Positions 1 through 12,178 of a DNA stretch of 64,000 nt are shown here, piece after piece. The notes beneath the pieces are model-generated. The model worked only from the letters and a program-made list of their open reading frames with translations, searched no databases and had not been told where the DNA came from. The stretch's first letter is position 1. Each line of letters begins with the position of its first letter. A program made the translations under genes and the position numbers. The DNA lies in the NCBI GenBank assembly GCA_009602735.1, contig WELA01003469.1, forward strand, positions 377,952-441,951, read 5' to 3'. Source of the DNA: Mesotaenium endlicherianum (Eukaryota; Streptophyta; Zygnematophyceae; Zygnematales; Mesotaeniaceae).

Positions 1-968
1 TACTCTAATGTCAATTGGCAGTAACCTGCAGAGACTACCCGGCGAACAACTCCAACACAGCATTAGCATGATAATGGCTTTTGCAAGGAGTCGCATCCTT
101 GTCCGATTGCACTATGAGTGGCACAGTCGTTGAGCAAGCGTTTCTCAAAAGATTGAGAAGAGTTTTCTTAACATAGTCAGGTCGATATCAACTCTGGCAA
201 ATATAAGCTTCACTGAGAGGATTCCACAAAAACGCACCACACGCATCCTACCATATTACTACTACTATTATTTCAATCATCACCTCTTCGTTCAAGATCA
301 CGCAATTTGAACACAAATTGTCAAATCCACCATTTTGTCTGCTGGCATACACGATTTTTCCAATGATCAGATTCTTTTCATGTCACAACAACTTAGTTAC
401 ACAATTGCTCTAATTGATTGATGGTGGTACTGCTGCCCACCTGATGCCACAAAGACGTTCCAAGCAATATGGTAGGACGTACCAAGATAGTACAACTTGA
501 AACCATCATATTTACAATAATAAGTGAGCATGTATTGTCAGCATTCCTCTCTAGCAACCAGCAGGGTCACCAGGGGATTATGCGGTGTACCCCATCAGCC
601 ATAGGCTGAAGAAAAAGTGTATCAAATGATAATAAAAGAAATGGATCTCTTTCATCGAATCTAAGAACACGAGAGCTTTCCCTGCTGCTTGACTGGCTGC
701 AAGGTTCTGATGAATACAAGTTGTGAGAAACTATCTTCAACGGAGGTAGGCTTTGTCGGACCTACCTAGTAACCTACTTGTATCCTGAGCACCTAATGAA
801 ACAGAGCCACAAATCCCCCTCCATGTCCAACTCAAGTCACCCATTCACACCTACCTCAGACCCTACCATTTAAATGAAGGGCGCTTGAAGTCCAAATGCA
901 ACTGCTACACAAGAGACAGGGAGGGTTTCTATGCAGAAGCACCTCTGAGAGGGCTCGAACGGTGCTTC
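1..968. other. Downstream flank of the protease gene, no gene seen
   Basis: I see no convincing coding exon, RNA gene or repeat on either strand. The minus strand here lies 3' of the cysteine protease stop codon and probably holds its 3' UTR. Short open frames in this stretch show no recognisable motif. Confidence 0.5.
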
Positions 969-3793
969 TTAAAATGTTGCCACGTTCTCCTCAACCTCAT
1001 TGTCAGTGTCTGAGACAAGTCCTGCCTTGCGTCCCAACGAGCGTGCAACACCAGACCAGTCGAACTTGGCAGGAGTGCGCGACATCATCTCAACACCATT
1101 CATTTCCCCAGCACCCTGCCAAAGACAACCAGTCACATCACTCACATGTCACCATGGTGCACCTGATAAAGCTGGGCACATTAAACGGAGATGTTCTTCA
1201 TCCTAAACTTGGGGTCCTCACACTTTCTGAGCTCCCCAAGCTGCTGTCACATTTATCGAGAAGATGACTATTTTGTAGTATCAACCTACCTTCAAGATAC
1301 AGAAAAGCCAACTTGATCCACCCCACATGCCTCCTAAACAACACCCACACCACCAGACATACACCTTGGCCAGACCCGTGATACAATGGTCCACTGCACC
1401 TTTTCAGATGCTCAAACTCAACCGCCAAACAGCTTTAGGAAAGAAAAACCCCTGGTCCCACCAATGGACCTCTCAATACTCCTGGTCGAATCCAGGCAGT
1501 CGAAAAATTAAATACCTTCATAGCTGAATATAAAAAGTGTCGAGTGACCAGCACTTTAGGCCAGTACCAGAAACAAATAATCTACAACACTTTCCCAGCT
1601 AAGAGGGGTCCATATGGATGCTTACCCTCAGACATAAGCCGGCTCCCAGGTTGCAGACAGGGTAGTCATGTGGGCAGCAGTGCTTATGGTCACTGCAGCA
1701 TGTGGCACTATCCATGGGGCAGCATCCCCATGACAGACAAAACTTGCCAATTGGCAGTGCACAGCAGCACGTAGTCCCGTGCTCGCACTGATGAGTAGCA
1801 TCACACACCTCCGCGGCCGGGGGTGGTGTAGGGGGGCGAGGTGGGCTAGGGGGGGGATTAGGGCTACTCTTTAACGGGTATGAAGCCTGCATGGTGATTC
1901 CACAAGTGCCCTCCTTGGCATCAATGTTACGTTTCAGGCGAATATACCCCTTCTCTCCCCAGATGGCACCCCAGGAGTTCTTAACAATCCAATAATCCAC
2001 ACCGTTCTCTGTGCCATATCCGACTGCTAGCACACCATGATCAAGGTCTGTACCACATTCTTCGTCCATGATGCCCTGTGCACACAAACAATGTAACAAA
2101 ATAGAGGAGAAACTTCTGGTAAATTCATGCCCTATATGCAAATGAAAGAGACACAGGCTGCAGTGGCTAAGGCACCAGATGGAGCAGGGTGATTGTTATT
2201 TCAATACCAACATGATGCATCCTAATATGCTTGATCATACAAGGGGTCAGATCACACGGTGCTCACACACTAACATTAAGTGGAGTATAAGTTACTGAGT
2301 GTGAAACTAGCCGCCAACTATGTCTGCATATTTTAGAAAGCCACAACTACTCCTGCACATTCCACATTCCGCACAATCATAGCTTACCGAAGAGTAGAAC
2401 TGAAAGCCACGCTCATCGGCTTCAACAGCGACTGAAACTGGCTGCACAGACACGGCCTTTTTCAAGGTCTCCTCATCACCAGCGGGGACGTCCTCATAGG
2501 AATCAATTGTCACTACCTTTGTGTTTTCCTGCACAAAAGCAACACTAAAACCTTATACTACCACTACAGCAATGATTGTCATCCATACAGTGAGAAAAAC
2601 AAGGTGGTCTAAAACAGGCAAATTCGAGCTAGAATTAGTAGCCTTGAAACTAGCCAGCTCTACATGACATGGGTGCCTAAACTGCAGCATATCCAAGAAA
2701 CTCACTCTAGATACATCACACTGGCCATTAAGACCAGTGTAAGGATAATCTTCCTCAGTATCAATACCACCATTTTCGATAATAAATTCGAAGGCATAGT
2801 CCATGAGACCACCGCTGCAGCCCAAGTCCTGAGCCTTGTCACAATCAACAAGTTCCTGCTCGGATACGGAGACAAGCTCTCCAGTAACAATAGCATTCAC
2901 GCCCTCAACAGCTCCAGTCGTTGAGAATGCCCAGCAACTACCTGCGAAATTGACAACAAAATAATAGTGGTGACATATCCTCCTGGCCAAAACTAGTGCA
3001 GGCTCCCCGGGGAAGGCACACATACAGAGATGGAAACTCAAAGTAGGAGTGGACAGAAAAGTTCCCATTCCTTGATGATACTTTCCACCTCTCAGAAGCA
3101 ACTAGCAACAGATAAAGCAGGAACAAATCAGCAGCGAATAAGTTACGAGCGCCCTACAATGAGCAACTTACACGAAAGGAACAGCATGATAAGAGAAGAT
3201 ACTAAATTGGAAGTTAATAAGCCTGTAGTACTTGGAAAACAGATCCAGCTACATGAGTCAAGCTCATTCGCATATATGCCATCAGAAGGATCTGATCACA
3301 AAACACAAGTGATGAGAAACAAGGAAAACCAGCTTGCACGCTCACCACACTGTCCCTGATTCTTCACTGGAGTGACAGCGCCCTTGAGCCTCCAGTCAAC
3401 TGCATCTTCTGCAGAAACATTAGCGTGGCTGAAAACGCCAGTCCCCTTCAGACGATTCTCCTGGAGGGATTCGTCAAGCTTAAGCCCCAGATACGTGGAC
3501 TTGAACTCATCATGTGTAAGATGAGCAAAGGCATTCACTGCCAAAGTGTAGCTCTTCCCCTTTTGATTGTGCGCGTGTACAAACTCAACGTTGTCCTTGA
3601 ACACGGCAAAACGGGACTCCTTCTCGACTATAGAGAAGATCAGCCCGTGCTTTGATAGCCATGACTCATATAATGACTTTAAGCTGACGTCGTTCAGAAG
3701 GTCGTTCGGCGAGTACCCAAGGTCTCCTGTTGCAAGTATGGTCGAAGACAAAGTGAGCACAAGGCCCAAAAAGGCAAAGTGCCTAAACGCCAT
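969..3793 (-). CDS. RD21-type papain-like cysteine protease with granulin domain (5 exons)
   Basis: Secreted or vacuolar C1A cysteine endopeptidase made as a proenzyme. Exons on the minus strand are 3793-3346, 2941-2706, 2528-2388, 2075-1626 and 1115-969. All introns are GT-AG and phases match, giving about 473 residues, close to the roughly 460 of plant RD21. Order: hydrophobic signal peptide (about 1-22); I29 inhibitor prodomain with an ERFNIN-like helix (about 45-100); peptidase C1 domain from about residue 131, with oxyanion Q146, catalytic C152 (QCGSCWAF), H288 (LDHGV) and N308 (KNSWG); Pro-rich linker (347-361); Cys-rich granulin domain (366-424). Exon 5 encodes a 48-residue tail that aligns without gaps with the RD21 C terminus after the granulin domain. 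The start is the ATG before the signal peptide; an upstream in-frame ATG at 3841 would bury that signal. Intron 1 falls just before the catalytic Ser-Cys-Trp. Confidence 0.93.
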
Positions 3794-3820
3794 GGCGGAT
3801 GCTGATGGGCAGCTCCACTG

Positions 3821-3860
3821 ACGCTCTTCAATGCTCTTCAATGCTCTTCAAAGCTCTTCA
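3821..3860. repeat. Four copies of a decamer in the protease 5' UTR or promoter
   Basis: Four near-identical 10-bp units, consensus ATGCTCTTCA, lie 28-67 bp upstream of the protease ATG. They may be a simple slippage repeat. A regulatory role is possible but unsupported. Confidence 0.7.
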
Positions 3861-5222
3861 ACGACCTCTCTGACAAAAAGTGTCGAGAACCGCGATGATA
3901 TGGGAAGCTGTGCGAAGCAGCAGGAACAAGCGGGAAGCAGGAAAGGACTGACGCACAGGCGAAAGTACAAGAGCTAGCACGGGGGAACAGCAACCGCTAT
4001 AGCTAGTGGCTCGTAGTATCGAGGTGGATCAGTCGCAGCCACGTCAAGTTTATCGATTGTTACCTAATCGCTACAAATACAATGAATCCAGCGACAACAC
4101 CAGGGGCTAAGGGCGGAATTAGACAGCAGGAACGAGTACAAATTCGTATAAACAATGAATAAACGGAATAATGCAGAAAGTGCAACCGCAAATCAATTTA
4201 TAATCTATATCTTGATGCAAAAACACTGGGAATCAATTGACGTGAGGGAAGCAGTCCTCTCTTCCACCCCCCCGCTTGGCTCGGTAACGTGAGAGCCAAG
4301 AAATGGCCACCTACGAAACGGCAGTATACTACTTGCAACGACGAGATGACTTCCGATCGACGAACAACTCAATATTTAATTACTCTTTTGTTGAAGATCG
4401 CGTTCAAAATGCGCCTCGAGACTCCTGGATGACCTGGGATGACCTGTTTCGTTGCCCAAATTGCAAATTTCCAGGGCACTCCCCTAGGAAGCAGAGTCGT
4501 CAACTTTATGCATTCTACCGTCGATTTTTCTGCGATGGTTGGCCGACGGTTGGACTCTAGAGCAGATTAACATTTTTAAAGTCGATCTCGTGACCGGAAA
4601 TCATACACGTCACGCTGCTGTACATGCTTCCGTTGGAATCCGTCACCCATTATATGCTTTGACCTACTTTGACCGCAGTATTGGCACGTCACTTTCAGCA
4701 ACTTTCAGCGTTGTCTATGCCAGTCAGGCCAGCTTAGGGCCAGTTTACAGTGGCCACAGGCACTCAATTGATCAACGCGAATGGCGGAATTGAAAATTAC
4801 GAGATCGACGCGACGAAGACAAAATAGACGACCAAGTTTCAAACAGCTAAACAAAAAAGTGTTGACAGTGCACAGGCACAGAATTGATTGAGGGAAATGG
4901 TACAATCCCCTCCACATAATGTCGCGTTTCGTCTCCGCGTCATTTCGGGGCTCGGTCAGACTTCAGAAAGCATAATTTTAACATCGTGCATCGTTCATCT
5001 TGCTTTTAAAATTTGACCTTTGGGTGCCGAAACCTCACATCCTCACCAGCCGCGAACATAACTTTTAACATAAACCATAGCCTTCTGAATGTAGTAGCAA
5101 TTATTGTATTGGCAGCTCCCAACTAGCGAAGGAGGGGTAACACAATATACACATGTACCGTTCCACAACAGCGCATTAAATATCCCAGGTAAGAGAGAGT
5201 TAGCTAGCTTTTTTGCGTGCTT

Positions 5223-5318
5223 ACAGCCCCATGACCCGTTTGGTTAGTGGCCTTGTGCATGATCCTGCTTGCCTACAGCCCTATGACCCGTGTGGTTAGT
5301 GGCCTTGTGCATGATCCA
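5223..5318. repeat. Direct duplication of a 44-bp unit
   Basis: A 44-bp unit beginning ACAGCCC and ending GCATGATCC occurs at 5223-5266 and again at 5275-5318, with two mismatches and an 8-bp spacer. No coding function is apparent. Confidence 0.8.
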
Positions 5319-5764
5319 AATTAAAATCGGTAGCAAAAAAAAGAAAGTACTCCTTGGGTACATCCTCATTTGATTCCCCTACCTAATACCGACAGTCCTT
5401 GTCGACCGAGTGGTCGTCGAGGAGGGGTCATTCAAGGGGTCAAACACATTCCATAATTTCAATCCTGCTCGAGAGCAGAATTGAAAACACGAGGTCAATA
5501 AATTGAAACCAGAAAGTTTAATCAAATTCTTCACAAACTTCAGTCAACCGCGTCGCGCCTCGACACCACTGTAAACACCAGTTTCATCGCGCTAAATTTT
5601 AAAATGTACTTCAAGGTACAGCGAAGTACTTTTCAATCAATCAACTTGGCATCGATTTGGCCACTGCAAACTGGCCCCTACAGAAGTCATTTTGAGATTC
5701 AATTCAATTTGGGTGTATGGGGTAGTACCTTGGTACACAAATTATTTAACCGTGAAAATCAAAG

Positions 5765-5795
5765 ATTTGAAACATGTCGCAGACATGTTTCAAAT
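5765..5795. repeat. Perfect 14-bp inverted repeat with 3-nt loop
   Basis: Arms 5765-5778 (ATTTGAAACATGTC) and 5782-5795 are exact reverse complements around the loop GCA. Outer bases (GTGAAA at 5752-5757 with TTTCAC at 5795-5800) could extend the stem across a bulge. It could form a hairpin or be a transposon relic; no T-run follows. Confidence 0.75.
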
Positions 5796-6383
5796 TTCAC
5801 GACTACCATCTGTTTGACGGCGCCACTCGCGCTGCACAAGTCACGGCCGCCAAGGTACGGAAGGTCAACACTGAATCACCGACCAAAAGACAGATTTCAC
5901 CACAGTCAGCGGCATAAATCAAAGTCTAAGTCACTGAAAAGAGTGATTGTGACGAGTCTAATTGACACTCAGCAATGGGTGGGGTTTTGACAGACAAGTC
6001 AACTGAACAGCTAATTGCTTGGGACCAGCGATGGTCCATACCAGCAGATGCCAGTAAGGCGACACTGACTGGGTAGCCAACCTGACAATGCCACGTCAGG
6101 GAAACTGCAAGGGGCTGTGTGCCACCTCGGCTAGGACCCTTGGGGGACAGCCACAACTTAGGCATCCACCTCGAGCGTCACAAGCCACAGGCCACATCAG
6201 TGTGACCGCTGACCGAGAAGCCGAGCAATCACGCGCGATAGTCACGAGGCGTGCATGCATGCTAAGTGTACTAAGTTAGATATTGAGCAAGGACGGCATG
6301 CAAACTCAACGCTGTGCCTAAGCGTTGGCATTCCTAAGAGAGGATAACATGCATGGTACCTGGGAAAAGCACGAGCCTTGCAC

Positions 6384-6414
6384 TATAGTGAAACAGATAG
6401 ATAAAGTACTTAAT
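6384..6414 (-). repeat. Terminal remnant of a family A LTR
   Basis: About 31 bp match the first bases of the family A LTR (compare 54744 and 60920), with one change at the second base. The match stops exactly where the family B LTR begins at 6415. This suggests B integrated into the left LTR of the A1 element. Confidence 0.7.
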
Positions 6415-7133
6415 TGTAATGAATCAGTCTATTGGTAGATATAATATTTATTTAAATATAACAGTTAAATAAGCTCAGCCAGCTGAACTCTAGTTAATAA
6501 TCAGTCTGCTGGACTTTATATTTAATGTCATTTTAATGACTCAGCCGAAAGCAGCAGCCTGAAGTCAGCTTAAGTCAGCTTGCTGACACATTCTTTGACA
6601 GCCAGCAGACTTCCGTACTCGGTAGCAGCGAACTGCCTCGATATGCATCTAAGTGTGGTATGCTAGATGAATGGCCAGGTGACATCCGTATGATGGATGG
6701 CGATTCGGGATGATGGGAGATGGCGGTGGATTTGGTTAACCGAGGTCCTACCAACGTGGTTAACTCCCGGGTAGGCGGTGCCATCGCACTGGCCGTTGAA
6801 CAGCAAACTCATTTCATGTACATATGCTAGGCATTGCTCTCGAGTTCGGCATTTGAAAACGAGGCCAACTCTCTTGTATAGCTTACGGAGAGAGAGCTGA
6901 ATCCAAGGCGAGAAGCCATTGATACGCACTGTCTTCAAACCTTGCTTATGTATGAGTTTACTAAGTGCATTATTGATGCTAGTTTACTCGCATTTGATTT
7001 ACATGTATTGTTCGCTGCTAGTGTGTTGTCCTTTTGCCGTTTAACCAGTTAACAAAAAATCCATAAAGATTACTTGCTGATATAAAGATCTTTATTAATT
7101 GTTATCGCCTATTTGGTAAGTCGATTCATTTCA
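6415..7133 (+). mobile_element. Family B LTR (B1 copy), 719 bp
   Basis: Bounded by TG and CA, with ends TGTAATGAATC and GATTCATTTCA that form an 11-bp imperfect terminal inverted repeat. The same LTR recurs at 40134-40850, 41787-42507 and 62244-62961, and inverted and truncated at 50096-50312. It is followed at once by a primer binding site and gag, so it is a 5' LTR on the plus strand. The matching 3' LTR of this copy is missing. Confidence 0.9.
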
Positions 7134-7134
7134 G

Positions 7135-7146
7135 TGGTATTGGAGC
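7135..7146 (+). other. Primer binding site of B1
   Basis: TGGTATTGGAGC one base after the LTR. It resembles the TGGTATCAGAGC site complementary to the 3' end of initiator tRNA-Met that is common in plant LTR elements. Confidence 0.8.
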
Positions 7147-7167
7147 AATTATCACAGTCTTCTTCGT

Positions 7168-7769
7168 ATGGTAAGGACAAGGTCTCAAACTAGCAACTCC
7201 CGAGACATGGAGAACCAGGATAACGAGAATGTCAAAAACCAGGCGGAAAGCCATGTAGCGGGAAGCCGTACCTATTCTGAAGCAGTGGCAGATACTGCAG
7301 CTAGAGAGGCTGCAGATGAGGCAGCTGCTATTGTCGCAGTTGCAGCACAGCAAGCTGAGGAGAAGAGAGCCAGATTAGAAGCTGAACAATTAGCAAAGGC
7401 CGCTGAAGATACAGAAAGGAGGGAAGGACAGCCAGCTGACGAGCGCACTGTTGAAGAACTTATGGCATCAAGGGCCAATGTTCTGAATCCACCTCCTGCT
7501 GTACAACTCAATGTACCCCTAGGTCAAATAGGTGACCGGCTGAATGCGGCAGGAATTGCTGCTGCAGGAGCGAGAGGGATTGTTGAGGACACTACTCAGC
7601 GAGCAGATGCCACTGTTGCTGCTGCATTTGCTAGACTCCCACCCCAGAGTGTAGACTTGGGAGCATTGTTCGTTCAAATGCAGTCGCAAATGGCGACCAT
7701 GTATCAGTCCCAACAGGAGGACAAAAGAATCATAATGTCTCTACTGCGGGACAAAGACCAACTGGGGTT
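7168..7769 (+). pseudogene. Family B gag N-terminal fragment (B1), truncated
   Basis: About 200 codons of a Gag N terminus that starts with an Arg/Ser-rich MVRTRSQTS segment, followed by an Ala/Glu-rich helical stretch. It is nearly identical to the gag start at 42542-43077 in the complete B2 element. At about 7769 the sequence switches abruptly, near a shared GGGGT, to antisense family A integrase sequence. The rest of this B copy was therefore deleted by illegitimate recombination. The last 16 or so residues of the open frame are read-through into A1. Confidence 0.85.
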
Positions 7770-10309
7770 TAGGGTACATGTCCTAGTCTTGCTCCAGAGT
7801 AGACATGTAGGCCTTTAAAGAGGTCGTTCGGGTACAATTCATACGCTCGATTTGCCATTTGATTGCGGGTGGTAGGCAGTGGACATATCCAGCGATGTAC
7901 CCAAGTTTTTGAAGAGATTTTTCCAAAAATGGCTTGGATCTCTCTCCGACACAATTCTTGTTGGTAGTCCATGGAGTCAGAAGATGTTGTCAAAGATGAG
8001 TCTTGCAAGTGGTGGTGCTATAGCCTTAGTCGTCGTGGGAATGAAATGAGCCATCTTGGTAAGTCTGTCCACCACCGTGAGTATTGCATTATGGCCTTGA
8101 GGGCACGTCCACAATAAGGCCCATTGAGATGTCCGTCAATTACCTCTCCGAGATTGGTAGTGGTTGGAGGAGTCCTCCCGCCTTTTGTAATGAGGGCTTG
8201 ACTTTTTGGCATGTGTCACAGCTCCTGCGGTACTCCTTGACTTGCTTAGACATGCTTGGCCAGCAATAAGTCCGGGCTAGAACGCCCGTGGTCTTTAAGA
8301 TTCCAAAGTGTCCTCCAAGAGGGTTGTCAGGTGCTTCTCGTAGAAGCAAGAGCCGGAGGTCTAAGTCATTAAGAACACATCTCTGAACGGTGTCTTACCT
8401 CACCCAATAATTGCCTTCTTGCTTCTTGTATGGGTTCAAGGTCCTTGTCCTCCGTTCTTGTAGTAAGGGTCTCTTTCATAGGCGGCTGAAAATCTTGCCT
8501 CCAAATCCGCATGCAAGGTTGACGTAACCGAGTTCACCTGTAGTCTTCAAAGGGGGTCGGCTGGATTTGTCTTCCCCGATTGGCAATGGATTGTGATATT
8601 GTATTGTTGCAAGTATCCACTCCATCTTGCTTGTCTTCTTAAGAGATACGGTTGCGTCTGGAGGTGCTTCAACGCCTTGTGGTCCGTAGTGACCAGTACC
8701 TTGCGTCCTTCAACGTAGCAGCGCCAAACCTTCAAGGCATGTACAATCGTCAACGCCTCTCGCTCCGTGGTTGTATAATTTTGCTCGGCTGGATTTAGCT
8801 TCCTTGACTCGTAGGCAATGGGCTGCAGTCCCTTGCCTTGGTCTTGAAGCAGGATTGCTCCTATTGCATAGGAAGATGCATCGGTGATGGCGTGGAAGGG
8901 CCAATCTGGATTTGGACTTGGGAGTATAAGCACCGGGAATGTTGTCATTCTTTGCTTCAACTGTTGGAACGCTTCCTCCTCTTTCTTGGTCCAAACGTAT
9001 GGCTTGTCCTTCTTGAGTACATCCGTGAGGGGGGCGGCTATGTGTGAGAAGCTCTGGATGAATCTCCTGTACCAATTGGCAAATTTCAAGAATGATTGGA
9101 GTTCTTTCTTGGTAGTGGGGGTTGGCCATTCCTCCACCACCGTGGTCTTCTTGGACTCCATCTTGATGCCATCAATAGTCTCGTGGAGACCTAGGAACTC
9201 CACTTCTTGTATGGCAAACTCGCACTTTGACTCCTTTGCAAATAGCTTATTGTGCTTCAATATTTCAAGGACTTCGTTAATGTGTCTTGCATGCTCTTCA
9301 AGGGTCTTGCCGCAGATGAGGATGTCATCAATGAATACCACCACAAATTTGTCCAATATGGGCTGAAATATGGTGTTCATCATAGTCATGAAAGTTGCTG
9401 GCGCGTTGGTGAGTCCAAATGGCAGGACCATGAACTCAAAATGTCCATATCTTGTCCTGAATGCCGTCTTCTCTATGTCCGGTTCTGCGATGCGAATCTG
9501 GTGGTAGCCGCTCCGTAAGTCAATCTTCGTGAAGTACTTGGCTCCAACCAGCCGGTCCATGAGCTCATCCATGCGCGGCAGCGGGTATCGATTCTTGATG
9601 GTGATCTTGTTGAGGGCGCGATAGTCCACACACATCCTCAAGGTACCATCTTTCTTCTTGACAAATAGCACCGGGGCTCCAAATGGCGACTTGCTAGGTC
9701 GAATGAAGCCATGCTCCAGTAGCTCCTTGATTTGCTTCTTGACTTTGTCTAGCTCCGTGTACGACATTTTGAACGTAGGTCGAGAGATGGGCTTGCTTCC
9801 GGGCTCCAACTCTATCTTGTGGTCTACGAATCTCTTTGGCAATTCCGGGGAGAATACTTTTTTGGAGTCCTCCAAGACTTCTTGTATCTTTTTGGGAGTG
9901 GGGCTGCCTTCTTGACTCTCGATGTCTTTCTTGATGTCTTTTGGCGTGATCAAGGCCAAAAGAAGCTCGTGTTCCTTCCTCACAAGTCCCTTGAGTTGGA
10001 GGGCGGACAATAGTATCTCGTGTGCCGGCTTCTGGATGTCTTGTGTTTAAACATTCTGGATTGCGCGCAAAATACAGATTCTTGAAGTGATGTCATTCTT
10101 GATCTTGATAGTACCGTCCCTCCAATCAACTTGGGGATTGTGCTTGGTCAACCAAGGCGTCCCTAGGATAACGTCGTACTTGCCCAATTGCATGGGGGAA
10201 AACACAACTCCATCCTTAAAGGATTTGATGGAGAGTGCCAAGGGGTACGTCTTCTTGGAAGGGGTAGTGTAGGATAATCCGTCGGGCATCATAATCTCCT
10301 TGTTGTGGT
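7770..10309 (-). pseudogene. Family A1 pol remnant (integrase, RNase H, RT, part of protease)
   Basis: Minus-strand match to the pol of A2 (56015-59680). The clearest open piece, 10010-8547, runs 487 codons through RT ([16 protein letters not shown]) and RNase H ([20 protein letters not shown]). Protease-side sequence follows at 10292-10047 and ends in a stop (TAA where A2 continues). Integrase sequence at 8350-7770 is frameshifted and cut at the B1 junction, so the integrase C terminus and chromodomain are lost. The protease end is separated from its gag by element C. Clearly non-functional. Confidence 0.9.
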
Positions 10310-11032
10310 TGTAAGGTTATGAAAGTGTAGTTTGTCATTTTCTAGCAGTTTATGTGCACAGAGTGTGATTTGAGAACAATTTTGGCCTTTATTTCAAGGC
10401 ATTTGGACAAGTATTGAGAAATTTATGAGTCTTGGGAATTTTTAGTGAGTTTTTATCGTCAAAAATTCAATTTTGTGACAAGGACAGGTCCAGTGACGAA
10501 AAATTCGGTTGGATTTTAGTAAGTAGAACATTGAATCATGAGGATTCCAGAAACTACGTACGATTACGTAGAGTGCCACAATCTCGTGGAGTTTCTAGAA
10601 ACTCCGTGAGGAGTTTGTGGACTGTGTAGTAGAATATTCTAGAGTGTGATTGTGTGTGCATGTGAATGTGCTAGCTTGTCCAACTAGGCAAGGTCACCTA
10701 CATGGAAGGAGCCATAGGTTAAGGTTCTGGAGGTACTTTGCTAGAGAGGACACTTAGAGTTAAAGCATAAATGGAAAGCACAAAGAAGTGGAGGGAGTCT
10801 AGTCTTGTCTAGTCTAGATTAACCTTCTTATCTTATACACGACTTTTCTTGATCAAGTGAGTTCTTTTCCACTCCTCTCTCATGTAGCCCTCTAACTCTT
10901 GCAAGGGTGGCATACCACCAAGCCACTCCACCTTGTGTATGCAACTAGGAGAGGTCCTCGTGCACGCTTTCACTCGCGGGTGAGGGTGCGTGAGTGTGTG
11001 TAGGTGCACTCCTCGCACCCTTCCCCCTTTCA
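10310..11032 (+). repeat. Element C 5' LTR (723 bp)
   Basis: Direct repeat of 14180-14883. It is longer by about 19 bp, mostly from one indel near 10500 (the matching point in the right copy is near 14370). Several substitutions suggest that the insertion is not very recent. Confidence 0.9.
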
Positions 11033-11034
11033 CA

Positions 11035-11046
11035 TGGTATCAAAGC
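11035..11046 (+). other. Element C primer binding site
   Basis: TGGTATCAAAGC two bases after the 5' LTR, similar to the initiator tRNA-Met primer binding site of plant LTR elements. Confidence 0.8.
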
Positions 11047-12178
11047 TACCTAGTTGCTTCATTTGGAGGAGGAGTTTTGGTTGGTGATGCTTGTAGGAGT
11101 GTAGAGAGGGTAGAGAGGAGAGACAAGGATAATTTATACGTTGCGAAGGGCAGCCATGAAGACGTTGATGCAAGCTAGAATCTCACTCTCTTGAAGGAGG
11201 GAGGAGATGGGAAGAGGGAGGTGCTCCAAGAAGCGTTGACTTGGATGCAACCAGATTTTTGTACGTTTTTTTTATAGTGTGAGAAGGTTGCCCAAGCACG
11301 GTAGTGATATAAGAAATATAGAGCAGCCTTTGCTTGAGTATGGAGACATATGAGCATGAAAAGAGTCTGGAGTTCACACGGCTGGATTTTTCCTTGAAGA
11401 TGCAAGCTCTTTAGTATTAGGCTCTTTGTCTGAGGAGGGGATATGCACAGAAGCGTTGGTGGCTAGAAAGGAGAATGTGCCCATCGTTAGCACTCGCAAG
11501 CTCAAGAGGAGCTCATGAGAAGCTCAAGAGAGGGTGCACCGGGGTGTTGCACCAAGTTGGCCAAGTATGTGGGTTGCCAAGTATATTGGGTTGCCTTGCA
11601 TCACTCCTATATAGCCACTGGATATTATTGGCCAGCCATGATGGAGTTTGGTACTTTGTATGGAGATTGAAGAAGCCTCAAGTGAAGAGAAGTGCCGTGG
11701 AGAAGGCTTGGAGCAAGAAGAAGTAATCCAGATTCTTCTTCAAGCAAGATAGCTGGAGATGGAGCCTTTCAAGTTCAAATTTTATAGAGGAGACAACTAT
11801 GGAGTGCTTAAGGTTGAGAGCTATGATGAAGACAAGCCTATGGTGTGGAAGAAGAAACAAGGTATGAAGTTGGTGCAAGAGAGCTAGGGCAAAAGATGTC
11901 TCCCACTAGAAGTGCGTGTGCCAATAGTTGTGAGTTGGCATAGATAAGGGGCAGATTTTGGTGCATCTATGGAAGCTCTTCATGTGAAAGTAGAGCACCA
12001 AGGCAATCTGGGTTTAGTAGTAAGAAGTGTCATTGGGGTGACCAAGGCTAGAGTGCACTCAAGAAGCTAAGCATGTGGAAGGAGTTGCACAAAGAGAGTA
12101 GCCTATCCTCCAGTGCTTTAGTGCACGGGTCAAGGGAAGACCAAGGAGGAGTATGGTCAAGTGAAGATTGTGAAATAG

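Larger units (their letters stand above)
3861..6383. other. Intergenic spacer upstream of the protease gene
   Basis: No coding region recognised. Open frames at 4303-4560 and 5604-5990 show no family motif or plausible splice continuation. The stretch contains a 44-bp tandem duplication and a perfect 14-bp inverted repeat, listed separately. Confidence 0.5.

Noticed and set aside
896-1267. Plus-strand frame across the last protease exon
   Set aside because: It is antisense to exon 5, whose minus-strand reading matches the RD21 tail.
4303-4560. Open frame with CPNC...H spacing upstream of the protease
   Set aside because: Only one CXXC pair, no splice or start context, no family recognised; likely chance.
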